A stretch of 64,000 nt of DNA from Streptomyces sp. AP-93 (GTDB lineage: Bacteria > Actinomycetota > Actinomycetes > Streptomycetales > Streptomycetaceae): positions 124,001-188,000 of the forward strand of contig NZ_JALGBX010000005.1 of NCBI RefSeq assembly GCF_022808175.1, read 5' to 3'. Every line of letters starts with the position of its first letter. The first letter of the stretch is position 1. A program made the translations under genes and the position numbers. The notes beneath the pieces were generated by a model. That model saw only the letters and a program-made list of their open reading frames with translations. It did no database searches and had not been told where the DNA came from. This document shows positions 45,026 to 52,973 of this stretch, in pieces.

Positions 45026-46168
45026 GTGAGCCGGGACCTCGTCCTGCACGACTGGCTCATCGCCGGCATCGCCCTGGCCGCCGGCGGGCTCGCCGGACTG
45101 CTCCTGCGCGCCCTCGTGCGATGGCTGTCCAAGCACGCCCTCAGGACCCGGTGGAGCGGCGACGACATCATCGTCGACGCGCTGCGCACCCTCGCACCGG
45201 CGGCGGCCGTCATCGCGGGCGCCGCCGTGGCCGCCTCGACGCTGCCCCTCAGTACTACGGTCTCCGGGTGGGTGAACCACTCGCTGACCGCGCTGCTGAT
45301 CCTCGTGGCCACGGTCGGCGTGGCCCGCGTCGTTGCCGGCCTCGTCCAGTCGGTGGCCCAGGCGCGGACGGGAGTCGCCGGATCGGCCACCATATTCGTC
45401 AACATCACGCGCGTCCTGGTGCTCGCGATGGGTCTGCTCGTCGCCCTCGAATCCGTGGGCGTCTCCATCGCGCCCTTGCTCACCGCCCTCGGCGTGGGCG
45501 GTCTGGCGGTCGCCCTGGCGCTGCAGGACACCCTTGCCAACCTCTTCGCGGGCGTGCACATCCTCGCCTCGAAGACCGTGCAGCCCGGTGACTACATCCG
45601 CCTGACGAGCGGGGAGGAGGGCTACGTCGTCGACATCAACTGGCGCAACACCGTGGTCCGCAACCTGTCGAACAACCTGGTGATCATCCCCAATGGGCGG
45701 CTCGCGCGCACGAACATGACCAACTTCACCCAGCCCGAACAACAGTTGTCGATCATGGTCCAGGTGGGAGTGGGCTACGAGAGCGACTTGGAGCACGTCG
45801 AGCGGGTGACCCTCGAGGTGGTCGACGGGGTGATGGCGGACATCAACGGCGCGCTCCCCGACCACGAGGCAGCCGTACGCTTCCACACCTTCGCGGACTC
45901 CAGGATCAACTTCACGGTGATTCTCGGCGTGGGCGAGTTCAGTGACCAGTACCGGATCAAGCACGAGTTCATCAAGCGGCTGCACAGCCGGTTCCGGGCG
46001 GAGGGCATTTCGATCCCCGCCCCCACGCGGACGGTCGCGCTCCAGCACGAGGACCCCCGCTCCGTGCCGCTCGCCGCGGTACCGGCGGCCTCGGCGGTAT
46101 CGCAGCCTTCGCCGGTCCCGCACCAGCGCGAGGCACCGGCCGCGGCCCTGGCGGACGGTGTGCGGTAG
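45026..46168 (+). CDS. MscS-family mechanosensitive channel
   Basis: A 380-residue small-conductance channel. Four N-terminal helices (starting LIAGIALAAGGLAGLLL) lead to the pore helix, ALGVGGLAVALALQDTLANL, with glycine and alanine packing residues of MscS TM3. The beta domain follows (QPGDYIRLTSGEEGYVVDIN, VVRNLSNNLVIIPNGRLART). It opens under membrane tension to release solutes during osmotic downshock. The last 45 residues are Pro/Ala-rich and not part of the fold. The GTG at 45026 is preceded by GGAGG. Confidence 0.9.
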   Translation: MSRDLVLHDWLIAGIALAAGGLAGLLLRALVRWLSKHALRTRWSGDDIIVDALRTLAPAAAVIAGAAVAASTLPLSTTVSGWVNHSLTALLILVATVGVARVVAGLVQSVAQARTGVAGSATIFVNITRVLVLAMGLLVALESVGVSIAPLLTALGVGGLAVALALQDTLANLFAGVHILASKTVQPGDYIRLTSGEEGYVVDINWRNTVVRNLSNNLVIIPNGRLARTNMTNFTQPEQQLSIMVQVGVGYESDLEHVERVTLEVVDGVMADINGALPDHEAAVRFHTFADSRINFTVILGVGEFSDQYRIKHEFIKRLHSRFRAEGISIPAPTRTVALQHEDPRSVPLAAVPAASAVSQPSPVPHQREAPAAALADGVR

Positions 46169-46193
46169 CGGACCGGGCCGGCGCGCCGGCGCC

Positions 46194-46241
46194 CCGCCAC
46201 CCGCTCCGGAGGCGTGGGGGGACACCGGAGGCGGGTGGCGG
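46194..46241. terminator. Hairpin after the channel gene
   Basis: ccgccacccgctccgg (46194-46209) pairs with ccggaggcgggtggcgg (46225-46241) apart from one bulged base, leaving a 15-base loop. It starts 26 bases after the MscS stop. A TAGGCT at 46254-46259, just beyond it, may be the -10 box of the EF-hand gene. Confidence 0.6.
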
Positions 46242-46319
46242 TGGGGCGGGTCATAGGCTGAAGGCCGGGGGCCGCGCAGCGGTCTCCCGCACCGAGCCGC
46301 CCATCGAGAGGACCACGTC

Positions 46320-46571
46320 ATGAGTGAGAAGGCCCGCAAGCTGTTCGATGCGCTCGACCTGAACAGCGACGGGGTCCTGACCAGGGTCGAGGTGATCACG
46401 GCCCTGCGCAGCAAGGGCCCCACCCTCGCCGCCCAGGGGGACCTGCCCTTCTGGGCCGTGGGCGACGTGGACGCCTCCTCGGCCCTCTTCGACCGGGCGA
46501 ACGCGGACGGCGACGAGGTACTGACCTTCGAGGAGTTCGAGCGCGAGGTCGACCGCCGCTTCGGCTGGTAG
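46320..46571 (+). CDS. Small EF-hand calcium-binding protein
   Basis: An 83-residue cytoplasmic protein with two EF-hand loops: DLNSDGVLTRVE at residues 13-24 and a second around NADGDEVLTFEE (60-71). Positions 1, 3, 5 and 12 of the first loop are D, N, D and E, as in calmodulin-like calcium sites; the second has the same spacing. Actinomycetes encode several such calmodulin-like proteins. It has its own GAGAGGA ribosome site and no clear partner. Start ATG 46320. Confidence 0.85.
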   Translation: MSEKARKLFDALDLNSDGVLTRVEVITALRSKGPTLAAQGDLPFWAVGDVDASSALFDRANADGDEVLTFEEFEREVDRRFGW

Positions 46572-46575
46572 CCGC

Positions 46576-46613
46576 GAGCGGGCCCCGGATCCATGCCGGA
46601 TCGGGGCCCGCTC
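46576..46613. terminator. Terminator between EF-hand and P450 genes
   Basis: gagcgggccccggatcc (46576-46592) and ggatcggggcccgctc (46598-46613) form a 16-bp stem with one bulge and a 5-base loop. It lies between convergent stops at 46571 and 46634 and can serve both. Confidence 0.85.
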
Positions 46614-46633
46614 GGTACCGGCTCAGTGCCGGC

Positions 46634-47872
46634 TCAGGCGCGGATCCCGTCGCAGGCGATCTGCAGGTGCCGGGGCCCGCGCAGCACCGCGTTCTGCCGG
46701 TAGGGCGGCGGGTCCTCCAGCAGCCGCGGGTTCTCCAGCCGCCGGGCCAGCTCGCTCAGCGCGAGCTGGGCCTCCATCCGTGCCAGCGGGGCGCCGAAGC
46801 AGCTGTGGATGCCGCTGCCCAGGCCCAGGTGCTGGATGTCCTTGCGGTGCGGGTCGAAGCGGTCCGGGTTCTCGAAGCGGTTGGGGTCCCGGTTGCCGGA
46901 GGCCAGGATCAGCCACATCGAGGATCCCTTGGGGATGGTCACCCCGCCCACCTCGATGTCCACCAACGGGGTGCGCTGCGGCAGCAGTTGCACCGGCGGC
47001 TCGAACCGCAGCAGCTCCTCCACCAGCGGCACGGCCAGCCGGGGTTCCTCCTTCAGCTCCCGCAGCACGTCCGGGTTGCGCAGCAGGGTCAGCATGCCGT
47101 TGGTGATCAGGTTGACCGTGGTCTCGTGGCCCGCGATCAGCAGCAGGGCCGCCGTGCTCAGCAGCTCCATCGTGGACATGGACTCGTCCGGCCCGTGTCC
47201 CACGGCCAGTTGGGAGAGCATGTCCTCGCCGGGGTCCTTGCGCCGCTGCTCGATCAGCCCGGCCAGGTACATGCCCAGCTCCATGCGGGAGTCGTGGGTC
47301 CTGCGCTGCCGTTCGGCGGGATCGGAGTCCGGATCGGGGTCCAGGCTGGCGGCGAGGGTGTCGGCCCAGACGTGGAACTTGGCCTCGTCCTCGCGCGGCA
47401 CGCCGAGCAGCTGGCAGATCATCGTCACCGGGAACGGGTACGCGAACTGGTCGACCAGGTCGATCTTCCCGGTGTCGCCGAGGTTGTCGATGAGACCGGT
47501 GACGATGTCCTTCAGCCCCCCGCGCATCCCGTCGACGCGGTGCGGGGAGTGCGGCGGCCCGAAGGGCCGGTTCGTCATCCGGCGCAGCCGGTCGTGCTCC
47601 GGCGGGTCCAGTTTCAGGAAGCTCGGCGGCAGCGCGGTCTCCTCCGCCTCCCCGCCCTCGGCCAGCGGGTCCCCGGCCGTGGCGGCCAGGTTGCGCGCGT
47701 CGGAGCTGAGCCGCGGATCGTGCAGCAGGCTCTGGATGTCGTAGTAGGTGCTGATGACGTACGGTCCGGTCCCGTCGTGGAAGACGGGGGTCTTGCGCAG
47801 CTCTTCGTACAGCGGGTACGGGTTCGCGCGGCTGGAATAGTCCAGGATCTGGCTCAGGATGCCGTGGGCCAT
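46634..47872 (-). CDS. Cytochrome P450
   Basis: A 412-residue soluble P450. The I-helix oxygen motif is AGHETT (about 247-252), the K-helix is EELLR (286-289) and the haem ligand is Cys358 in LGSGIHSCFGAPLAR, where the usual leading Phe is Leu. Electrons can come from the [3Fe-4S]-type ferredoxin and the FAD reductase encoded just upstream on the same strand, making a self-contained class I system. The ATG at 47872 has GGAGGA 6 bases upstream. The substrate cannot be inferred, and no biosynthetic genes adjoin. Confidence 0.92.
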   Translation of the reverse strand: MAHGILSQILDYSSRANPYPLYEELRKTPVFHDGTGPYVISTYYDIQSLLHDPRLSSDARNLAATAGDPLAEGGEAEETALPPSFLKLDPPEHDRLRRMTNRPFGPPHSPHRVDGMRGGLKDIVTGLIDNLGDTGKIDLVDQFAYPFPVTMICQLLGVPREDEAKFHVWADTLAASLDPDPDSDPAERQRRTHDSRMELGMYLAGLIEQRRKDPGEDMLSQLAVGHGPDESMSTMELLSTAALLLIAGHETTVNLITNGMLTLLRNPDVLRELKEEPRLAVPLVEELLRFEPPVQLLPQRTPLVDIEVGGVTIPKGSSMWLILASGNRDPNRFENPDRFDPHRKDIQHLGLGSGIHSCFGAPLARMEAQLALSELARRLENPRLLEDPPPYRQNAVLRGPRHLQIACDGIRA

Positions 47873-47896
47873 GGGGGTCCTCCGGGAACGTGCGGG

Positions 47897-49291
47897 TCAG
47901 TGCCCGGCGGGGGTGAAGGTGGCGATCCGGCGGTCGGCCGGCGAGTACCCGCTGAGGGTGATGGTCGGGCCGTGCGTGGGCACGGAGGGGTCGGGGAAGT
48001 CGGCCGGGATCGGCCGCTGCCCGTCGGGGCGCCGGTCCACCGTGGTGAACGGGGGCGGGAAGGGCGTGCAGGCCTCGATCTGCTTCTCGTAGAACTGCAG
48101 CCAGCGCCCGTTGTCGAAGGTGACGGCCCCGATGATCCGGCCCTGGTAGCCGTAGACGGCGGTGAACCGGCGCTCGGCCCGCGAGCCCTGGGTGAACATG
48201 ATCTCGCTGCCCATGGAGGGCACGCCGACGGACTTGATGTTCACCCCGAACTGCGAGGACCAGAACGCCGGCACCCACAGGTGCGGCCGGCGGTCGGTGC
48301 TCTCGCTCAGCATGTTGTGGGCGGCGGTCTCGGACTGCGCCACGGCGTTGCCCCAGTGCTCCAGGGAGAGGAACTGGTAGCCGAACAGCGCGTGCGGGGA
48401 GCGGGCCACGTCGCCCGCCACGTAGATGTCGTCGGTGACGATCCCGCGGAGGTCGAAGGCCCGGCAGCCCGCGTCGCAGGCGATGCCGCGCGGACCCGCG
48501 CCGAGCCCGGAGCCGGTCAGCCACTCGGTGTTGCGCTGGGCGCCGAGCGAGACGACCACCACGTCGCATTCCAGCGTGGTGCCGTCGGAGAGGTGTGCGG
48601 CCCGCACCCGCCCGGTGGAGTCGCCCTCCAGGGCGGTCACCATGATCCCGGTCCGCAGGTCCACGCCGTTCTCCCGGTGGAGTTCAGCGGCGACCGCCCC
48701 GATCACCCCGCCCAGGGCGCCGACCAGGGGGCCGTCGCCGCGTTCGGCGACGGTCACGTCGAGCCCGCGCTCCCGGCACGCCGAGGCGATCTCGGAGCCG
48801 GTGAACCCGGCGCCGATGACCAGGACCCGGCGCGGTCCGGCCGCCAGGGCGCGGGCCAGGCCCGCCCCGTCCTCGCGGGTGCGCAGGGTGAAGACCCCGC
48901 CGAGCTCGCCCTCGGCCTCGTTCGGCCAGGGCCGGGCCCGGACGCCGGTGGCGATCAGGAGACGGTCGTACGGGACCTCCTCGCCATCGGCGAGCTTGAC
49001 CGTACGGGCCGCCATGTCGAGCCCGGTGGCCGCGACGCCGAGGCGCCATTCGGCGTCGATGTCGAGCCGTCGGGGGAGCAGGGTGTGCTCGGCGTCGGCC
49101 TTGCCCAGCAGCACCTGCTTGGACAGCGGCGGGCGGTCGTACGGCTCGTGGGGCTCGTCGCCTATCAGGGTCAGCGAGCCGGCGAAGCCCTTCTCCCGCA
49201 TGACCTCGGCGGCGCGCAGGCCGGCCAGCGAGGCTCCGACGACCACGATCCGGCCGGAGCGCTTGAGCTGGTCCAGGGCGGTGTCAGCCAT
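47897..49291 (-). CDS. Ferredoxin reductase (FAD/NAD(P)H)
   Basis: A 464-residue flavoprotein of the FixC/BphA4-like reductase family. The N-terminal FAD loop is IVVVGASLAGLRAAE, the NAD(P)H-binding motif VLVIGAGFTGSEIAS is near residue 150, and the second FAD motif is DDIYVAGDVARSP. The C-terminal reductase domain ends in a proline-rich tail. It passes electrons from NAD(P)H to the ferredoxin encoded upstream, whose gene it overlaps by 8 bases, and thus to the P450. Confidence 0.9.
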   Translation of the reverse strand: MADTALDQLKRSGRIVVVGASLAGLRAAEVMREKGFAGSLTLIGDEPHEPYDRPPLSKQVLLGKADAEHTLLPRRLDIDAEWRLGVAATGLDMAARTVKLADGEEVPYDRLLIATGVRARPWPNEAEGELGGVFTLRTREDGAGLARALAAGPRRVLVIGAGFTGSEIASACRERGLDVTVAERGDGPLVGALGGVIGAVAAELHRENGVDLRTGIMVTALEGDSTGRVRAAHLSDGTTLECDVVVVSLGAQRNTEWLTGSGLGAGPRGIACDAGCRAFDLRGIVTDDIYVAGDVARSPHALFGYQFLSLEHWGNAVAQSETAAHNMLSESTDRRPHLWVPAFWSSQFGVNIKSVGVPSMGSEIMFTQGSRAERRFTAVYGYQGRIIGAVTFDNGRWLQFYEKQIEACTPFPPPFTTVDRRPDGQRPIPADFPDPSVPTHGPTITLSGYSPADRRIATFTPAGH

Positions 49292-49553
49292 CGGAGGCCG
49301 CCCCTCCGGCGCCGGAGGCCGCGCCCGCCGGGGTGCGCGGAGCGGCGCCGTCGGGCAGGTCCAGATCGTCCACGAGGATGGCCTGCACGGGGCAGGCGGC
49401 CGCGGCCTGGGCCACGCGCTCGCGCTGCGCCTCCTCGGCCTGCGGATCGTAGAGCAGTCCCTCGTCCCCGTGCATCGCGAAGACGTCGGGGGCGAGGAAG
49501 GCGCACTGTGCGTATCCCTGGCACCGGTTGAGATCGACGACGAGCCTCAGCAA
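49284..49553 (-). CDS. Small CxxYxxC-type ferredoxin, TTG start
   Basis: An 89-residue ferredoxin with Cys11, Cys17 and Cys54 and a Tyr at position 14 (CQGYAQC), where four-cluster ferredoxins have a fourth Cys. Such CxxYxxC ferredoxins carry a [3Fe-4S] cluster and serve P450s. The tail after residue 60 is Ala/Gly-rich. The TTG at 49553 has AAAGGA 7 bases upstream. It is the first gene of the P450 operon. Confidence 0.87.
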   Translation of the reverse strand: MLRLVVDLNRCQGYAQCAFLAPDVFAMHGDEGLLYDPQAEEAQRERVAQAAAACPVQAILVDDLDLPDGAAPRTPAGAASGAGGAASDG

Positions 49554-49659
49554 GGTGTTGTCCTTTCGGTGCCCCCCTGGGCTTCCCGGACCAGCGTGCG
49601 TGCGGTGGCGGCGGCGGGCCCGCCCGCGGCGGCCATTGGAGTGAGGTCCCGGGCGACCG

Positions 49660-50304
49660 TCAGGGGGCCGGGCGGGAGCGGGCCCGGCCCGACCGCAGGA
49701 TGTACAGGCTCACGACCAGGGCCCAGGCCGGGAAGACCAGCTCGGACCATGGCAAGGAGGAGCCCGCCACCAGCAGCACCAGGCCGGCGAGGTACCCGGC
49801 CAGGGCCAGCGGGCGCGGGAAGACGCCGATCCGGCGGCCGATCGTGGAGGTCGCGAACACGAACACCGCGGCCATCCGCATCCCGTACGTGGTCAGGAGG
49901 TTGTAGGCGAAATGACGCCCGAACTCCTGTGGCTGGCCGACGTCCAGCACGGTCCCGGCGGCCGCGGCGGCGCCGAAGAGGCTGGCGACGAAGACCAGCC
50001 CGCTGCCCAGGAAGACGGTGGCCACGAACCGGTCCTCGGCCTCGCCGGAGTGCTCCCGCAGCGCACCCATGAACCACAGGAAGGCGATGCCCGCGAAGGG
50101 GACGAGCTCCAGCGCCGTGGTCACCGCGTCCCGCTGCCCCGAGGTGATCTCGACCTCGGCCGCGCCGCCGCCCTCCGGGAGGGCGATCCGGGCCAGCACG
50201 ATCGCCGCCGCCATGAGGGCGGCGAAGAGGATCCCCGCCAGCCCGGCCGCCCGGGGGGTGCGCAGGCTCTGACCCGGGGCCGTCCCCGGTGCTTCTGGTC
50301 TCAT
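49660..50304 (-). CDS. DUF4386-like integral membrane protein
   Basis: A 214-residue membrane protein with about six hydrophobic segments (for example LAGILFAALMAAAIVLARIA, FLWFMGALREHSGEAEDRF and LAGYLAGLVLLVAGSSLPW). The layout matches DUF4386/DUF998-type proteins of unknown function. It begins at ATG 50304 with a weak GGACGG site. It lies 107 bases from the ferredoxin gene on the same strand and may be read through, but no functional link is visible. Confidence 0.65.
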   Translation of the reverse strand: MRPEAPGTAPGQSLRTPRAAGLAGILFAALMAAAIVLARIALPEGGGAAEVEITSGQRDAVTTALELVPFAGIAFLWFMGALREHSGEAEDRFVATVFLGSGLVFVASLFGAAAAAGTVLDVGQPQEFGRHFAYNLLTTYGMRMAAVFVFATSTIGRRIGVFPRPLALAGYLAGLVLLVAGSSLPWSELVFPAWALVVSLYILRSGRARSRPAP

Positions 50305-50406
50305 CCGTCCAGCAAGCCCGGGGTGCGGCCGTGGTGCCAGCGGGGCCGCGCGCCCGGGTGACGGGGGGTCCGGGCCCCGCCTCCCCGCGGGGCATGTAAG
50401 AAATCA

Positions 50407-50446
50407 TTGACATCAGGTATGAATCCTTTTACCTTCGTGATGTCAA
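50407..50446 (+). promoter_or_regulatory. Promoter with perfect TTGACATCA inverted repeat
   Basis: ttgacatca (50407-50415) and tgatgtcaa (50438-50446) are perfect reverse complements, 22 bases apart. The left arm contains the -35 box TTGACA (50407-50412), then a 17-base spacer, then a -10 box TACCTT (50430-50435). The right arm would cover the start of transcription. The spacing places the two arms near 31 bases centre to centre, about three helix turns, so a dimer at each arm could bridge the promoter. The XRE regulator encoded in the operon is the likely ligand. Confidence 0.75.
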
Positions 50447-50475
50447 AGTTCTTTTACACGGGAGCGGGTGCGGTC

Positions 50476-50922
50476 GTGGCCTTCGAAGAGAAGCGCGCAT
50501 GGATCACGGGGGTGGTCGCGATCGCCGGGTACGCGGTCTACCTGGCCCTCGTGCTGGGCCGGTGGGGGACGGGCCCGTCCGGCGACGGCGTCCCCCTCAC
50601 GGAGGTCCCGTACGTCACGCCGCTGCTCTGGACGGTCGGGGGCGCCATCGCCGCCGCGATCCTCCTCAACATCGCCGTGGCGGTGGCCAGGCCCGGCGAG
50701 GCCGACGTCAAGGACCAGCGGGACAAGGAGATCGGCCGCCTCGGTGAGCACGCCGGGCAGTCCTTCCTCGTCATCGGGGCCGTGACCGCGCTGATCCTCT
50801 CAATGGCCGGAGCGGACCGCTTCTGGATCTCGAACGCCCTCTACCTGGGCTTCGTGCTCTCGGCGGTGCTCGGATCGGTCGTCAAGCTCGCCGCCTACCG
50901 CTGGGGGTTCCAGTCGTGGTGA
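50476..50922 (+). CDS. Small membrane protein paired with XRE regulator
   Basis: A 148-residue protein with four hydrophobic segments (AWITGVVAIAGYAVYLALVL, LLWTVGGAIAAAILLNIAVA, and two towards the end). The gene overlaps the regulator by 7 bases. Such membrane-XRE pairs, often labelled DUF2178 or unknown, occur widely in actinomycetes; the role is not established. The frame is open from 50407, but the promoter boxes lie there, so I take GTG 50476 as the start. Confidence 0.6.
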   Translation: MAFEEKRAWITGVVAIAGYAVYLALVLGRWGTGPSGDGVPLTEVPYVTPLLWTVGGAIAAAILLNIAVAVARPGEADVKDQRDKEIGRLGEHAGQSFLVIGAVTALILSMAGADRFWISNALYLGFVLSAVLGSVVKLAAYRWGFQSW

Positions 50923-51149
50923 AGCCGACCGGCATCACGAACCGGATCAGGGTCCTGCGCTTCGAGCGCGGGGAGATGACCCAGGCGGAGCTGGCGGAGC
51001 GCATCGGCGTCACCCGGCAGACCGTCATCGCCATCGAGAAGGGCCGCTACTCGCCCTCGCTGGAGACGGCGTTCAGGATCGCCCGCGTCTTCGAAGTGTC
51101 ACTCGAACAGGTATTCCAGTACGGGTATGAGGAAGGGACGGCGCCGTGA
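50916..51149 (+). CDS. XRE-family regulator (small helix-turn-helix)
   Basis: A 77-residue protein that is almost entirely an HTH of Cro/C1 type: LRFERGEMTQAELAERIGVT, RQTVIAIEKGRYSPSLETAF. Overlaps with both neighbours (7 bases with the membrane gene and 4 bases with the oxidoreductase, GTGA) place it in one operon. It probably binds the TTGACATCA repeats and represses its own operon, perhaps relieved through the membrane protein. GTG 50919 is an alternative start. Confidence 0.85.
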   Translation: MVKPTGITNRIRVLRFERGEMTQAELAERIGVTRQTVIAIEKGRYSPSLETAFRIARVFEVSLEQVFQYGYEEGTAP

Positions 51150-52138
51150 AGGCGATCGTGCAGGACACGTACGGCTCCAGCGAAGTACTGGAGCTCAGGG
51201 ACATCGAAACGCCGAGACCGGGCACGGGCGAGGTGCTCATAGCCGTCCGGGCCGCCGCCCTGGACGCGGGAGTCTGGCACCTCATGAGCGGCAAGCCCTA
51301 CCTGCTGCGGCTCCTCGGCTACGGGCTGCGCGCACCCAGCGTGCCCGTACGGGGCCGGGAGGTCTCCGGGCGGGTCGAGGCGGTCGGCGAGGGAGTGAGT
51401 GCCTTCCGGACGGGGGACGAGGTGTTCGGGATCTGCGAGGGCTCCTTCGCGCAGTACGCGACCGCCCGGCAGGACAAGCTGGCGCACAAGCCCGCCGGGA
51501 TGCCCCTGGAGGAGGCGGCCGCCCTCCCGATCTCCGGGCTCACCGCCCTCCAGGCGCTGCGCGACGCGGGACGCGTACGGCCCGGGCAGCGGGTCCTGGT
51601 CATCGGCGCCGCCGGCGGGGTCGGCACCTTCGCGGTGCAACTGGCCAAGGCGTACGGGGCGCACGTCACCGGAGTGTGCAGCACCACGAAGACGGAGCTG
51701 GTGCGCGGGCTCGGCGCGGACGAGGTCATCGACTACACCCGCGAGGAGTTCGCGGACGGCGTCCGCCGCTACGACCTCATCCTGGACATCGCGGGCAACC
51801 GGGCCCTGTCGCACCTGCGGCGCGCCCTGACCCCGCGCGGGACGCTCGTGATCGTCGGCGGCGAGGGCGGCGGTCCCTGGCTGGGCGGCATGGGCCGGGT
51901 CCTGTGGGCCGCGCTGCTGAACCCCTTCGTGCGCCACGGCCTCAAGGGGTTCATCTCCGCCGAGCGCCAGGCCGACCTGGAGGTCCTGGGGCGGCACGTC
52001 GAGGACGGCACCCTGTCCCCGGCCGTCCATCTCACCTGCCGGCTCGCCGAGGCCCCGGACGCCATCGACCGGCTCCACCGGGGCGAGGCGCGCGGAAAGA
52101 TCCTGATCACGCCCGACGAGGTCGACGACCTGCCGTAG
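51146..52138 (+). CDS. Zinc-independent medium-chain oxidoreductase (quinone reductase-like)
   Basis: A 330-residue MDR oxidoreductase. The N-terminal GroES-like fold has VLIAVRAAALDAGVW and GREVSGRVEAVG. The Rossmann motif is IGAAGGVGTFAVQLAKAYGA. The zinc ligands of alcohol dehydrogenases are absent, as in quinone oxidoreductases. It reduces quinones or enones with NAD(P)H. GTG start in a 4-base overlap with the XRE gene, so it is the third gene of that operon and may be the regulated target. Confidence 0.87.
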   Translation: MKAIVQDTYGSSEVLELRDIETPRPGTGEVLIAVRAAALDAGVWHLMSGKPYLLRLLGYGLRAPSVPVRGREVSGRVEAVGEGVSAFRTGDEVFGICEGSFAQYATARQDKLAHKPAGMPLEEAAALPISGLTALQALRDAGRVRPGQRVLVIGAAGGVGTFAVQLAKAYGAHVTGVCSTTKTELVRGLGADEVIDYTREEFADGVRRYDLILDIAGNRALSHLRRALTPRGTLVIVGGEGGGPWLGGMGRVLWAALLNPFVRHGLKGFISAERQADLEVLGRHVEDGTLSPAVHLTCRLAEAPDAIDRLHRGEARGKILITPDEVDDLP

Positions 52139-52168
52139 CAAGGGCTCGGTCCGGCCCCGGACGGGCCG

Positions 52169-52711
52169 TCACCAGCGCCGGTTCACGGTCGCCTTGCCGC
52201 CGGTCACCAGGCTGGCCGGTGGAACGTCATCGGCCACGACGGCGCCGGCGGCGATCACGGCATCACGGCCGATGCTGACGCCGGGCAGGATGGTGGCACC
52301 GGCGCCGATCCACACGTTCTCCGCCACGACGATGGGCGCGCCGGTGAGGTACAGCCGCCGCTCCTCGGGATCGACCGGGTGGCCGCTGGTGATGAAGGTG
52401 ACCTTCGGGCCGACCATCACGCGCTCGCCGAGCCGGATGCCGGCGTGGTCCAGGAACGTGCAGTTCTGGTTGATGAACACGCGCTCGCCGAGGTCGAGGC
52501 GCAGGCCGTGGTCCGTGTAGAAGGGCGGATAGATCGTGACCCTCGGCGGAAGCGCCTTGCCGAGGATCTGTTCGAACAGTTCCGCCTTGCCCGCTTCGTC
52601 CTCGAAAGGCAGGACGTTCAGGCGCGAGGTGAGCTCGGTGACGCGCAGGACCCTCTCGGCCATGGCCTGGAACTCGGCGCTGTGGATGCGCATGAGACGG
52701 TCGCCGGACAA
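52169..52711 (-). CDS. Maltose/galactoside O-acetyltransferase-like hexapeptide enzyme
   Basis: A 180-residue left-handed beta-helix acetyltransferase. The hexapeptide repeats run from VFINQNCTFLDHAGIRLGE to the end, and ITSGHPVDPEERR includes the catalytic His of the LacA/Maa family. It moves acetyl from acetyl-CoA to a sugar hydroxyl in the cytoplasm. The TTG at 52711 has AAAGGGAG about 9 bases upstream; an ATG at 52693 has no site. It is convergent with the oxidoreductase and stands alone. Confidence 0.87.
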   Translation of the reverse strand: MSGDRLMRIHSAEFQAMAERVLRVTELTSRLNVLPFEDEAGKAELFEQILGKALPPRVTIYPPFYTDHGLRLDLGERVFINQNCTFLDHAGIRLGERVMVGPKVTFITSGHPVDPEERRLYLTGAPIVVAENVWIGAGATILPGVSIGRDAVIAAGAVVADDVPPASLVTGGKATVNRRW

Positions 52712-52973
52712 GCTCGCTCACTCCCTTTGGAATCGACCACCTCGTACCCTAACGGTCTTCGCCGTGACCGCCGGGCGGATTCGGGCGGCTTCGGACGGCC
52801 CCGTCAGGCATCCGGGATGCCGGAATGCCGTCCGCCTGGGTGGTCGCCGTTCGTCATGGGCGCGTCACGGAACCGCCACAGCGGTGTGGGGCGGGAACCT
52901 GCTCGGGTCAGGGGGTCGTGTACTGCACGCGAGTGCCGGTGCGGGACCGGTCGTGAACCTCGGGGAGCACCCA

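Noticed and set aside
50407..50475. Start of the small membrane protein at ATG 50407-50440
   Set aside because: The -10 box and predicted transcription start lie inside this stretch, so those codons would not be transcribed.
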